A stretch of 35,421 nt of DNA from Cryomorphaceae bacterium (lineage in GTDB: Bacteria; Bacteroidota; Bacteroidia; Flavobacteriales_D; SKUL01), in contig REDV01000086.1 of NCBI GenBank assembly GCA_007695365.1, positions 1-35,421 of the forward strand, given 5' to 3'. Below, piece by piece: positions 7,315 through 15,524 of this stretch. The notes below the pieces were generated by a model. It saw only the letters and a list, made by a program, of their open reading frames with translations, did not search any database and had not been told where the DNA came from. Position 1 is the stretch's first letter. Each line of letters opens with the position of its first letter. The position numbers were made by a program, and so were the translations under genes.

Positions 7315-10300
7315 GTGCGATTGCGTCACATACTACTCACCGTGTTTCTGTTGGGTTTGGCTTTGCCGGCTTTTTCTCAATTCTACAATGGTTCGCAGTT
7401 GACCTTTGGTAAGAATCGGGTGCAGCACCGCGAGTTTTTGTGGCAGTACATGAAGTTTGATCAGTACAGCATCTACTTTTACGAGGGCGGCCGGAATCTA
7501 GCCGATTACACAGCCCGGGTTACCCCGCAAATCATTGAAGAAATGGAGGATAAGCTGGATTTTGTGATTCAGCAAGACATCACCATTGTAGTGTATAAAA
7601 CCCAGTCGGAATTTCGGCAGAGCAACGTGGGCCTGCAAGTGGATGAAGACCACAACATCGGCGGGAGAACCATGCTCCAGTCCAACAAGCTGTTTATATT
7701 CTACGAGGGCGATTACGAGAAATTCCTCACCAACCTGCGACGGGGCATTGCTGAAATTGCGGTTACACAGCTCATGCTGGGCTCCAACTGGCGTGAGTCT
7801 ATCCGTAATTCTACACTCGTAAACGTGCCGGAATGGTACCTGGAAGGAATTGTATCCTATCTCTGCAACGAATGGACGCCTGAAACGGAGAGCATTGTAC
7901 GCGATGGTATTCTCAGCGACCGTTTCCGGAAATTTAACCGTCTCACCGGACTGGAGGCGCGCTTTGCCGGTCAGTACATGTGGCGTTACATTGCCGAGGT
8001 GTATGGGCCTTCGGTGATTCCCAATATCCTCTACATGGCTCGTATGAGTCGCAGCGTGGATAGCGGGTTTCAGTTCGTACTCGGCACCTCACTCAAGAGC
8101 TTGTCGCAGGAATTTATCACCTACTTTCAGGAGAAATACCGCGTGCAAAGTGCGGGCAAACATGAGGTACCATGGGAGTCACTACCCATCAAAACCAAAA
8201 AGAAGCACTGGGTGTCGCAGTTTAAAGTAAGTCAGGATGAGCGCTACGCAGTGTACACAACCAATATTCTGGGGCAGTACCGCGTGTTCCTCTATGACAT
8301 TGAACGGGGTAAACGCAAGCGCATCCACAAGGCCGAGCACAAGCTTGAACGTATCGCAGACCGCAGCTACCCGGTGATTGCATGGCACCCGAGCTCACAG
8401 GCCTTTTCGTATATAGTGGAGCGGCGTGGCCAGTTGCTGATGTACAATTACGAACTGGATAAAGGCAAAAAAACACGCAGAGAGCTTTTCGGGTTGGAGA
8501 AGGTAATAGACATGCAGTACGCCAAAGACGGACGGCGAATGGTTTTCTCTGGGGTGCGCAACGGACAGTCGGATATTTACCTCTATTACGCAGTTGGTAA
8601 CCGCCAGGAACAACTCACCAATGATGTGTACGACGACCTGAACCCACGCTTTGTAAACAACGACAAAGGCATTATTTTCAGTAGCAACCGACCGGACGAC
8701 ACGCTGCGAACCCGGGTGCCATTTGAGTATTTTCCGGTTCAGAAGGACATTTTCCTTTACGACCTCGAGACCAAAAGCAAAATCCTGACACGTATCACCA
8801 ACACTCCCAAAGTGAATGAAATCATGCCGGCCCAGTTGGACAGCAGTCGCTATACCTTCCTCGCTTCCAAAGGCGACCGGCTGTACCAGCGCATGACGGC
8901 TGTTCGCGACAGTGCAATCGCTGCCATTGACACCACCATTCACTATCGCTACTTCTCGCGCATTGAGCCACTCCCCCGCCACCCGCACAATACCATCGAG
9001 TACGAAGTAAATGCGCGCACCGGAAAGTACACCCAGCTTATGTTTCGTGACGGTCGTTATCAGTTTTACATTGGCGATAGAGATCGGGAACTGCAGGCTA
9101 TTGAGGAAATGTTGAGCAAGCGACCAGATGCCAAAGAGAAAGACAAACAGGAAATGGTGATTGACCCATCGAGCATTCCGCCAATCAGTGCGGTTTCATC
9201 GCCGGTGCCACCCGTAACGCGCAAGCTCGATATCTACAATTACCAGTTTATCACCGACGACGAGGAGGAAATTGTGTTTGAGAAAAAGGTGATAGATGTA
9301 ACCGAAACAAAAAAGGACGACAAAGCCACGAAGCTTCGCGACGGTAGGCGCAAGGCCGTTGACCTGCCCACACCGCGCAATTACAACCTGAACTTTTCGA
9401 TACAAGAGGTTACCACACAGCTCAATCAAACCAACATCACCGAGTTTTACCAACCGCTTACCGGTCCGGATAATATATTTCCCGGTTTCAGCCCGTTGCT
9501 GCAGGTAGCCACCACCGACCTTTTTGAAGATTACCGCGTGGTGGGCGGGTTCCGAACTTCGTTCAATCTGAGGAACACCGATATCATGCTCTCGTTTCAG
9601 AACTACAAAAAGCGGCTGGACAAGGAGATTTTCTTCTTCAGAAACTCAAACCGCCTGCTCGGAACTTTTACGGCCTTTGATATTGAAACCTACTTTGTGG
9701 GTACCCGCTTGTCCTACCCCATCAACGATGTACTGCGAATCGAAGGAACCCTTACCTACCGCAACGATCGTTTTTCTGCGCTCTCTACCGACCTCTTCCA
9801 ATTGGAGAATCCGTCGTTCTTTGAGCATCAACTCGGGGTCAAGCCCGCCGTGGTGTTCGACAACACCCTGCCCATGGGATTGAATCTGCGCCGAGGTTGG
9901 CGTTTTAAAATCTGGGGAGAGTATTACCAGAATATCGCAGAGTTTCAAAATGCAATTCTCAACTTCAACGAGTCGTTTAACTTCCCCGAAAACGGTGATT
10001 TCCTCTTGCTGGGTGGAGACTTCAGGTTTTACCAGCGCATTCACCGCAACATTATTTGGGCAAATCGCCTGGCGGGAAGCACCTCCATCGGAAGTCGCAG
10101 GGTGGTATATTATCTCGGTGGGGTTGACAACTGGTTGTTCCGACGGGTAGATAACAGTTTAGAGGTGCCCACCGGACAAGGCTTTGCCTTCCAGTCGCTG
10201 GCCGCACCCATGCGTGGGTTCTGGATCAATGCCCGCAACGGAAATTCATTTGCTGTCTTAAATTCTGAAATTCGCTTCCCGGTTTTCAGCTACTTCTCAG

Positions 10301-10608
10301 GCAGCCCGCTCAAATCTGATTTCCTTGAAACCTTTCAGATTGTAGGATTTGGAGACATAGGATCGGCGTGGACCGGCCCTCACCCCTACAGTGAGCAAAA
10401 CGTATTTAACCAGCAGGATATCACCACCGGGGGCGGAAACATCACTGTGATTATCAAAAACAACCGCGAGCCGGTAATATGGTCGTACGGTATGGGAGTT
10501 CGCGCACGGCTGTTGGGTTATTTTGTGCGACTGGATTACGCCTGGGGGGTAGACGACGGTGTGGTGCAACCCGGTGTGTTTCACTTTTCCATCAACCTCG
10601 ACTTCTAG
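7315..10608 (+). CDS. Outer-membrane protein: peptidase-MA-like + TolB-like propeller + C-terminal barrel
   Basis: This 1097-residue exported protein has three parts. The first (about 25-270) resembles the peptidase-MA family, with the conserved PEWYLEGIVSY (172-182). The HExxH zinc motif expected before it is absent: the aligned segment is RGIAEIAVTQL (143-153), so peptidase activity is unlikely. The middle (about 290-600) has repeating strands such as RMVFSGVRNGQSDIYLY and GIIFSSNRPDD, typical of TolB/WD40-like propellers. The end (about 690-1097) looks like a BamA/TamA-type barrel, with LRRGWRFKIWGEYY, GFGDIGSAW and a final aromatic strand ending in F. I prefer the GTG at 7315, which gives a compact signal peptide (MRLRHILLTVFLLGLALPAFSQ); a TTG at 7261 is also in frame. 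Precise role unknown. Confidence 0.85.
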   Translation: MRLRHILLTVFLLGLALPAFSQFYNGSQLTFGKNRVQHREFLWQYMKFDQYSIYFYEGGRNLADYTARVTPQIIEEMEDKLDFVIQQDITIVVYKTQSEFRQSNVGLQVDEDHNIGGRTMLQSNKLFIFYEGDYEKFLTNLRRGIAEIAVTQLMLGSNWRESIRNSTLVNVPEWYLEGIVSYLCNEWTPETESIVRDGILSDRFRKFNRLTGLEARFAGQYMWRYIAEVYGPSVIPNILYMARMSRSVDSGFQFVLGTSLKSLSQEFITYFQEKYRVQSAGKHEVPWESLPIKTKKKHWVSQFKVSQDERYAVYTTNILGQYRVFLYDIERGKRKRIHKAEHKLERIADRSYPVIAWHPSSQAFSYIVERRGQLLMYNYELDKGKKTRRELFGLEKVIDMQYAKDGRRMVFSGVRNGQSDIYLYYAVGNRQEQLTNDVYDDLNPRFVNNDKGIIFSSNRPDDTLRTRVPFEYFPVQKDIFLYDLETKSKILTRITNTPKVNEIMPAQLDSSRYTFLASKGDRLYQRMTAVRDSAIAAIDTTIHYRYFSRIEPLPRHPHNTIEYEVNARTGKYTQLMFRDGRYQFYIGDRDRELQAIEEMLSKRPDAKEKDKQEMVIDPSSIPPISAVSSPVPPVTRKLDIYNYQFITDDEEEIVFEKKVIDVTETKKDDKATKLRDGRRKAVDLPTPRNYNLNFSIQEVTTQLNQTNITEFYQPLTGPDNIFPGFSPLLQVATTDLFEDYRVVGGFRTSFNLRNTDIMLSFQNYKKRLDKEIFFFRNSNRLLGTFTAFDIETYFVGTRLSYPINDVLRIEGTLTYRNDRFSALSTDLFQLENPSFFEHQLGVKPAVVFDNTLPMGLNLRRGWRFKIWGEYYQNIAEFQNAILNFNESFNFPENGDFLLLGGDFRFYQRIHRNIIWANRLAGSTSIGSRRVVYYLGGVDNWLFRRVDNSLEVPTGQGFAFQSLAAPMRGFWINARNGNSFAVLNSEIRFPVFSYFSGSPLKSDFLETFQIVGFGDIGSAWTGPHPYSEQNVFNQQDITTGGGNITVIIKNNREPVIWSYGMGVRARLLGYFVRLDYAWGVDDGVVQPGVFHFSINLDF

Positions 10609-10616
10609 TGTTGAAA

Positions 10617-11000
10617 ATGGATGTTTCCACCTTTGTAATTCTGATGTTCATCGGCCTTTTGGCAGGTACGGTGAGTGGCTTTATTGGTGTGGGAGGTGGA
10701 ATTGTTGTGGTTCCCCTGCTCATTTTCTTTCTCGGGCTCAGCCAACACCAGGCCCAGGGAACCAGTCTGGCATTGATGCTGCCCCCCATCGGAATTCTTG
10801 CTTGCTACAACTACTACAAAACCGGAAATCTCAATATCGGGTACGCCATGGTTATCGCCCTGTTTTTTGTGCTTGGAGGGTACGTTGGATCCAAACTCTC
10901 GCTGCGGTTGTCTGAGTATGTGGTGAAATTCGTATTCGGATTATTACTGCTATACGTGGCACTCAGAATGATATGGACCTCCTGGAAGCAAATCATGTAA
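10617..11000 (+). CDS. Short TauE/SafE-family membrane protein
   Basis: This small inner-membrane protein (127 residues) corresponds to one half of the TauE/SafE family of putative sulfite or organosulfonate exporters. The N-terminal signature GLLAGTVSGFIGVGGGIVVVP is clear. Three or four hydrophobic segments follow, ending in a short basic tail. Most members have two such halves in one chain of about 250 residues. Half-length forms would need to dimerise. The ATG at 10617 lies 8 bp after the upstream gene; a GTG at 10608 would overlap its stop by one base. It is co-directional with the outer-membrane protein gene and with the M20 hydrolase gene 3 bp downstream, so it is probably within one transcript. 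The substrate cannot be read from the sequence. Confidence 0.83.
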   Translation: MDVSTFVILMFIGLLAGTVSGFIGVGGGIVVVPLLIFFLGLSQHQAQGTSLALMLPPIGILACYNYYKTGNLNIGYAMVIALFFVLGGYVGSKLSLRLSEYVVKFVFGLLLLYVALRMIWTSWKQIM

Positions 11001-11003
11001 GCT

Positions 11004-12200
11004 ATGAAAATTGAAAGCGCCCGAATACAAGACGCCGCCCACGAGCAACAAAGTTACGTGCAAACTGTGCGCGAACACCTGCACGCCCACCCTGAGTTGA
11101 GTTTTCAGGAGGTTGAAACCAGTGCGTTTGTGCAACGCGAACTGCATGAACTGGGCATACCCGTAAAAACGGGTTATGCAGGACACGGCATAGTAGCCAT
11201 GATTGGCCGGGGCTCAGGTAAGATCGTGGCTTTGCGTGGCGATATGGACGCCCTGCCTATTCAGGAAGAAAATGAGGTTCCCTACAAATCAACCGTACCC
11301 GGTGTAATGCACGCCTGTGGACACGACGTGCATACGGCGTCTGTGCTGGGTGCAGCCCGAATTCTCAAATCGGTTGAGGATAAACTTGATGGCAGGATTA
11401 TGTTGGTATTTCAGCCCGGTGAAGAGCGCTTACCCGGGGGAGCTTCGCTGATGATCAAGGAAGGTGCCTTTGCTGAACACCGACCTCAGGCAATTTTTGG
11501 TCAGCACGTTTTTCCGGCGCTCGAAGCGGGCAAAGTGGGTTTCCGCCCCGGCATATACATGGCTTCTGCCGATGAAATCAGACTACGGGTAATGGGCCGC
11601 GGTGGCCACGGAGCCATGCCACACCTCAACATTGACCCTGTTCTGATGGCCTCACACCTGGTGGTGGCGCTGCAGCAGGTGGTAAGCCGAAACAGCAACC
11701 CTGCCACGCCCAGCGTGCTGTCTTTCGGCCGCATTGAAGGATTGGGAAGCACCAACGTGATTCCCGATTCGGTGTATCTGGAGGGAACATTCCGCACCTT
11801 TGATGAAGCATGGCGCGCCGAAGCGCATCGCATGATTGAGCGCATGGCTACTGAACTGGTTTCATCCATGGGTGGCAAGTGCGAAGTGCGTATAGACAAG
11901 GGGTATCCTTTTTTAGTGAACGACGAAGAGCTCACCAAAAGGGCTGCCGGCTGGGCTGCAGATTACCTTGGACCCGAAAATGTGGTTGATTTGGATATCC
12001 GAATGACCGCCGAGGACTTTGCTTATTTCTCACAGGAATTCACCGGATGCTTTTACCGCCTGGGGGTGCGCAACGAAGCGCGTGGCATCGTACACAACGT
12101 GCATCAATCCAAATTCGACATTGATGAAGCCGCCTTGCCGATAGGAAGCGGGCTGATGGCCTGGCTAGCCATTAGCGAACTGGCCTGGAGTAAGGACTAA
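11004..12200 (+). CDS. M20-family amidohydrolase/metallopeptidase
   Basis: This cytoplasmic di-zinc amidohydrolase (398 residues) belongs to the M20D group, which includes hippurate hydrolase, N-acyl-amino-acid hydrolase and IAA-amino-acid hydrolase. Visible motifs are GDMDALPIQE (79-88), HACGHDVHTA (103-112, metal ligands), QPGEE (137-141, catalytic glutamate) and MTAEDFAYF near the end, with the dimerisation insert between about 185 and 300. There is no signal peptide. The ATG at 11004 follows the TauE/SafE stop by 3 bp. The actual N-acyl substrate is unknown. Its stop codon overlaps that of the convergent recQ gene by two bases. Confidence 0.93.
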   Translation: MKIESARIQDAAHEQQSYVQTVREHLHAHPELSFQEVETSAFVQRELHELGIPVKTGYAGHGIVAMIGRGSGKIVALRGDMDALPIQEENEVPYKSTVPGVMHACGHDVHTASVLGAARILKSVEDKLDGRIMLVFQPGEERLPGGASLMIKEGAFAEHRPQAIFGQHVFPALEAGKVGFRPGIYMASADEIRLRVMGRGGHGAMPHLNIDPVLMASHLVVALQQVVSRNSNPATPSVLSFGRIEGLGSTNVIPDSVYLEGTFRTFDEAWRAEAHRMIERMATELVSSMGGKCEVRIDKGYPFLVNDEELTKRAAGWAADYLGPENVVDLDIRMTAEDFAYFSQEFTGCFYRLGVRNEARGIVHNVHQSKFDIDEAALPIGSGLMAWLAISELAWSKD

Positions 12201-14410
12201 TTCGCCACCTCGCTCATAAACTTGATGCGCATCAGGCGAAGCTCTTCTTCCGAGAAATCTCCACCAAACTCATCCACAGCAGCGTCAATGGAGTCGGTAT
12301 CGGCCTCCATAAAATACTCCATAATTTCCTCCTGGGCATCCTCGTCAATAAGGTCGTCGATGTAGTAATTGATATTCACCTTGGTACCCGAGTGCACAAT
12401 GGCTTCGATTTCGTCAATCACGTCCACAAGCTCTTTTCCTTTGGCCGACGCAATGTCATCCAGCGGCAGTTTGCGGTCAATATTGGTGATGATGTGAACC
12501 TTAAAACCCGACTTGTTCACCGCCGATTTAACCACAAGGTCTTGCGGGCGCTCTATCTCATTTTCTTCCACGTAGTCGCGGATAAGTGCCAGGAAGGGTT
12601 CACCAAATTTCAAAGCCTTACCACGACCCACGCCGGTAATATTTACCAGTTCATCCATCGTGGTAGGATATTGCACTGCCATATCCTGCAGAGATGCTTC
12701 CTGAAAAATAACGTAGGGTGGTAGTTCTTTTTCGCGCGCCACCCGTTTCACTTCATCTTTCAACATGCCGTAAAGTACCTGGTCCGAGCCCGAATCGTTG
12801 GCTCGCCCGTTCATTTTGGAATCACTGCCGCTGTCCGACTCGTCATACACACGTTCTTTGATAAGGGTAAACGACTTGGGCTTTTTGATGAAATCTCTTC
12901 CGGCATCAGACAGGTGCAGCACACCGTAGGTTTCAATTTCTTTCCACACCAGGCCTCCTACCACTGCCTGACGAATGACGGCATTCCAAAATTTATCATC
13001 GCGCCCGTCAAAAGAGTTTCCTTCACCAAAAAGCGGGTGTTTCTCGTGTTTGTAAGTCTTAATGTCATTGGAAGCATCTCCGCAAACAAAGTCCACAATG
13101 TGCTTGGCGCGGTGCTTTTCGCCGGTGGCTTCAATGGCCTTCAGCGCAACCAGCACCATTTCTTTACCTTCGATCCGTTCTTTGGGAAAGCGGGAGTTAT
13201 CGCACATTTTGGCGCCGGGTCCGTTTTCTTCATCGAATTCTTCACCAAAATAGTGGAGAATAAATTTCCGGCGGTTCATGGAGGTTTCAGCGTAGGCAAC
13301 CACCTCATTCAAAAGCTGCCGGCCAACCTCTTGTTCTGCTACAGGTTTGCCCTGAAGAAACTTCTCGAGCTTTTCAATGTCCTTATAGCTGTAAAACGCC
13401 ACACAATTCCCTTCGCCGTCGTCGCGACCGGCTCTTCCTGTTTCCTGGTAGTAGCTCTCGAGGCTTTTGGGCATATCGTGGTGAATCACATAGCGCACAT
13501 CGGGCTTGTCAATCCCCATTCCAAAAGCAATGGTGGCCACAATCACATCCACCTCCTCCATCAGGAACATGTCCTGATGTCTGGCTCGCACCGCTGATTC
13601 GAGTCCGGCATGGTACGGAAGGGCTTTAAAACCATTGAGCTGCAGAAGCTCTGCTATTTCCTCCACCTTTTTGCGGCTGAGGCAATAGATGATTCCTGAC
13701 TTACCCTCGTTTTGCTTAACGTACTTGATGATTTCCTTGTTGACGTTGACCTTGGGCCTTATCTCATAGTAGAGGTTGGGGCGGTTAAACGACGCTTTGA
13801 ACACCTTGGCGTCGAGCATGTCGAGGTTTTTCTGAATATCTTGCTGAACCTTGGGAGTTGCCGTGGCAGTAAGAGCAATAACAGGCACCTTGGCAATTTG
13901 ATCCATGATGGCCCTGAGCCGGCGGTACTCCGGACGAAAATCGTGTCCCCACTCCGAAATACAGTGCGCCTCATCAATGGCGAAAAAAGAAAGCTCTACC
14001 TTTTTAAGCAGTTCTATGTTCTCCTCTTTATTCAGCGATTCAGGCGCAACGTAGAGCAGCTTGCATTCTCCGCTTAGCAGGTCGTCGTGCACGCGCTGGG
14101 TTTCAGCTTTATTGAGCGACGAATTCAGGAAGTGCGCCACTCCATCGCTCTGGCTAACACCCCGTATGGCGTCAACCTGGTTCTTCATAAGCGCGATAAG
14201 GGGCGATACCACAACTGCGGTGCCTTCCATGATCATGGCCGGAAGCTGGTAGCAAAGTGACTTTCCTCCGCCTGTGGGCATGATGACAAAGGCGTTATGA
14301 CCGTCTAAAATAGCTTGTACTACGGCCTCTTGTTCACCTTTAAATGAGTTGAATCCAAAGAATTTCTTGAGCCCCGCTTTCGGGGTGAGCTGTGACGTTA
14401 ATGTTGACAT
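12197..14410 (-). CDS. recQ: ATP-dependent DNA helicase RecQ, zinc-site degenerate
   Basis: This 3'-5' DNA helicase (737 residues) acts in recombination and replication-fork repair. Motifs: Walker A MPTGGGKS (44-51), DEAH box with IDEAHCISEWGHDFRPEY (145-162), TATATP (181-186), helicase motif VI YYQETGRAGRD (320-330), a winged-helix region to about 520, and an HRDC domain (about 545-618). A further C-terminal region of about 120 residues is very acidic at its end. Most of the cysteines that bind zinc in E. coli RecQ are missing: the segment MNRRKFILHYFGEEF ... AKMCDNS (378-406) keeps one of four. I chose the ATG at 14410, since a promoter-like pattern sits just upstream. A longer frame could start at 14494. 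Confidence 0.93.
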   Translation of the reverse strand: MSTLTSQLTPKAGLKKFFGFNSFKGEQEAVVQAILDGHNAFVIMPTGGGKSLCYQLPAMIMEGTAVVVSPLIALMKNQVDAIRGVSQSDGVAHFLNSSLNKAETQRVHDDLLSGECKLLYVAPESLNKEENIELLKKVELSFFAIDEAHCISEWGHDFRPEYRRLRAIMDQIAKVPVIALTATATPKVQQDIQKNLDMLDAKVFKASFNRPNLYYEIRPKVNVNKEIIKYVKQNEGKSGIIYCLSRKKVEEIAELLQLNGFKALPYHAGLESAVRARHQDMFLMEEVDVIVATIAFGMGIDKPDVRYVIHHDMPKSLESYYQETGRAGRDDGEGNCVAFYSYKDIEKLEKFLQGKPVAEQEVGRQLLNEVVAYAETSMNRRKFILHYFGEEFDEENGPGAKMCDNSRFPKERIEGKEMVLVALKAIEATGEKHRAKHIVDFVCGDASNDIKTYKHEKHPLFGEGNSFDGRDDKFWNAVIRQAVVGGLVWKEIETYGVLHLSDAGRDFIKKPKSFTLIKERVYDESDSGSDSKMNGRANDSGSDQVLYGMLKDEVKRVAREKELPPYVIFQEASLQDMAVQYPTTMDELVNITGVGRGKALKFGEPFLALIRDYVEENEIERPQDLVVKSAVNKSGFKVHIITNIDRKLPLDDIASAKGKELVDVIDEIEAIVHSGTKVNINYYIDDLIDEDAQEEIMEYFMEADTDSIDAAVDEFGGDFSEEELRLMRIKFMSEVAN

Positions 14411-14415
14411 ATTTT

Positions 14416-14446
14416 CAAAATCAGAACTAATGCTTGCCTGAGCAAA
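14416..14446 (-). promoter_or_regulatory. Candidate recQ promoter, almost abutting the start codon
   Basis: On the minus strand TTTG (complement of 14443-14446), a 19-bp spacer and TGATTTTG (complement of 14416-14423) fit the Bacteroidota consensus with one mismatch. Only 5 bp separate the -7 box from the recQ ATG, so transcription would begin at or next to it. Confidence 0.42.
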
Positions 14447-14644
14447 CGAACAACTTGCAGGTATGTTACACGGGTCGCGGGTATTTTTTTTCAATCTGAG
14501 CTACCGATTGGGGAAAGCTGCTTTTTGCGACTGAATAAAAATACACTTTTTTCCGACATCCCAACAAATTTTTCGGCGAATACTATTGTGTTCACCGCTT
14601 TTTTTAACCTTCTGCTCCACGAATGTGTCTCGGTTGGTTATCCG

Positions 14645-14652
14645 TATTTTTG
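14645..14652 (+). promoter_or_regulatory. Candidate tatC -7 box
   Basis: TATTTTTG is a perfect TAnnTTTG box. It ends 4 bp before the ATG at 14657 and 34 bp before the alternative ATG at 14687. The -33 region has only a weak TGTG at 14624-14627. Confidence 0.38.
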
Positions 14653-14656
14653 CGCG

Positions 14657-15475
14657 ATGGCAGAACCGCAGGAGGAAGGTGCTGAAATGTCATTTCTCGA
14701 TCACCTCGAGGAATTACGCTGGCGATTGATACGATCGGCTGGAGCTATTCTCTTCTTCGCCATCATTGCCTTTGCCTCCAAACGTATTCTGTTTGATGTT
14801 ATTCTGTTTGGACCCAAGAATACCAACTTTCCTACCTATCGGTTTCTATGCAAGATGTCGCATCTCTTGGGGCTGGATGATTCACTTTGCCTGAGTGAAA
14901 TGCCCTTTACGCTGCAAAACATTGCCATGAGCGGTCAATTTGCCACGCACATTGTAACCTCTGTGGTGGCTGGTTTGGTGCTCGCTTTTCCCTATGTGAT
15001 ATGGGAGTTGTGGCGATTTCTGAAGCCCGGGTTGCGCAAGGCCGAGCGCGATGCAGCCCGCGGAATGGTTTTTTACAGTTCAGCACTTTTTCTGTCGGGT
15101 GTGCTGTTCGGGTACTTTATTCTCTCCCCGCTTTCGGTGCAGTTTCTGGGTGGTTACAAAATCAGCGATGCGGTTGAAAATCAGATTCACCTCAACTCGT
15201 TTATCTCAACTGTAACAACAGTGAGTCTTGCGGCGGGTATCATTTTTCAGCTTCCCATCCTTATCTACTTCCTCACCCGAATGGGAATTGTTACGCCTCA
15301 GATTCTCAAATCGTACCGAAAACATGCCATTGTGGGTGTTCTCATCCTTTCGGCCATTATTACACCTCCGGATATCACCAGCCAGATTCTGGTTTCAATT
15401 CCCGTAATGCTGCTTTACGAACTGAGCATTATCATCGCCAAGCGCGTGGTGAAAAAAATGTCAGTAAATAGTTGA
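14657..15475 (+). CDS. tatC: Sec-independent protein translocase TatC
   Basis: This inner-membrane component of the twin-arginine translocase recognises RR-signal peptides and exports folded proteins. The diagnostic N-terminal motif SFLDHLEELRWRLIRS begins at residue 12. Six hydrophobic segments follow, with the conserved FxxPGLxxxE-like FLKPGLRKAERD between helices. Length from 14657 is 272 residues. The start is uncertain: the ATG at 14657 (MAEPQEEGAEM) sits almost on the -7 box, while the ATG at 14687 (262 residues) follows an AGGAGG. Frames further upstream to 14525 look non-coding. The tatA/B gene is not in the window. The gene is divergent from recQ, and the DUF5686 gene follows after 49 bp. 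Confidence 0.94.
   Translation: MAEPQEEGAEMSFLDHLEELRWRLIRSAGAILFFAIIAFASKRILFDVILFGPKNTNFPTYRFLCKMSHLLGLDDSLCLSEMPFTLQNIAMSGQFATHIVTSVVAGLVLAFPYVIWELWRFLKPGLRKAERDAARGMVFYSSALFLSGVLFGYFILSPLSVQFLGGYKISDAVENQIHLNSFISTVTTVSLAAGIIFQLPILIYFLTRMGIVTPQILKSYRKHAIVGVLILSAIITPPDITSQILVSIPVMLLYELSIIIAKRVVKKMSVNS
14670..14675 (+). promoter_or_regulatory. Shine-Dalgarno-like AGGAGG before the alternative tatC start
   Basis: AGGAGG lies 11 nt before the in-frame ATG at 14687 (MSFLDHLEELRW). If the -7 box at 14645-14652 is real, this ATG would have a normal leader of about 30 nt. Bacteroidota rarely depend on such sites, so this is only suggestive. Confidence 0.28.
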
Positions 15476-15524
15476 TTCAGGCGCATCGCCTCTTTGACGG
15501 AAAATTTATTTTAGCACTTGACCA

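Noticed and set aside
12914-13597. Plus-strand open frame (227 codons) inside recQ
   Set aside because: It is antisense to conserved helicase motifs and has no signal of its own.
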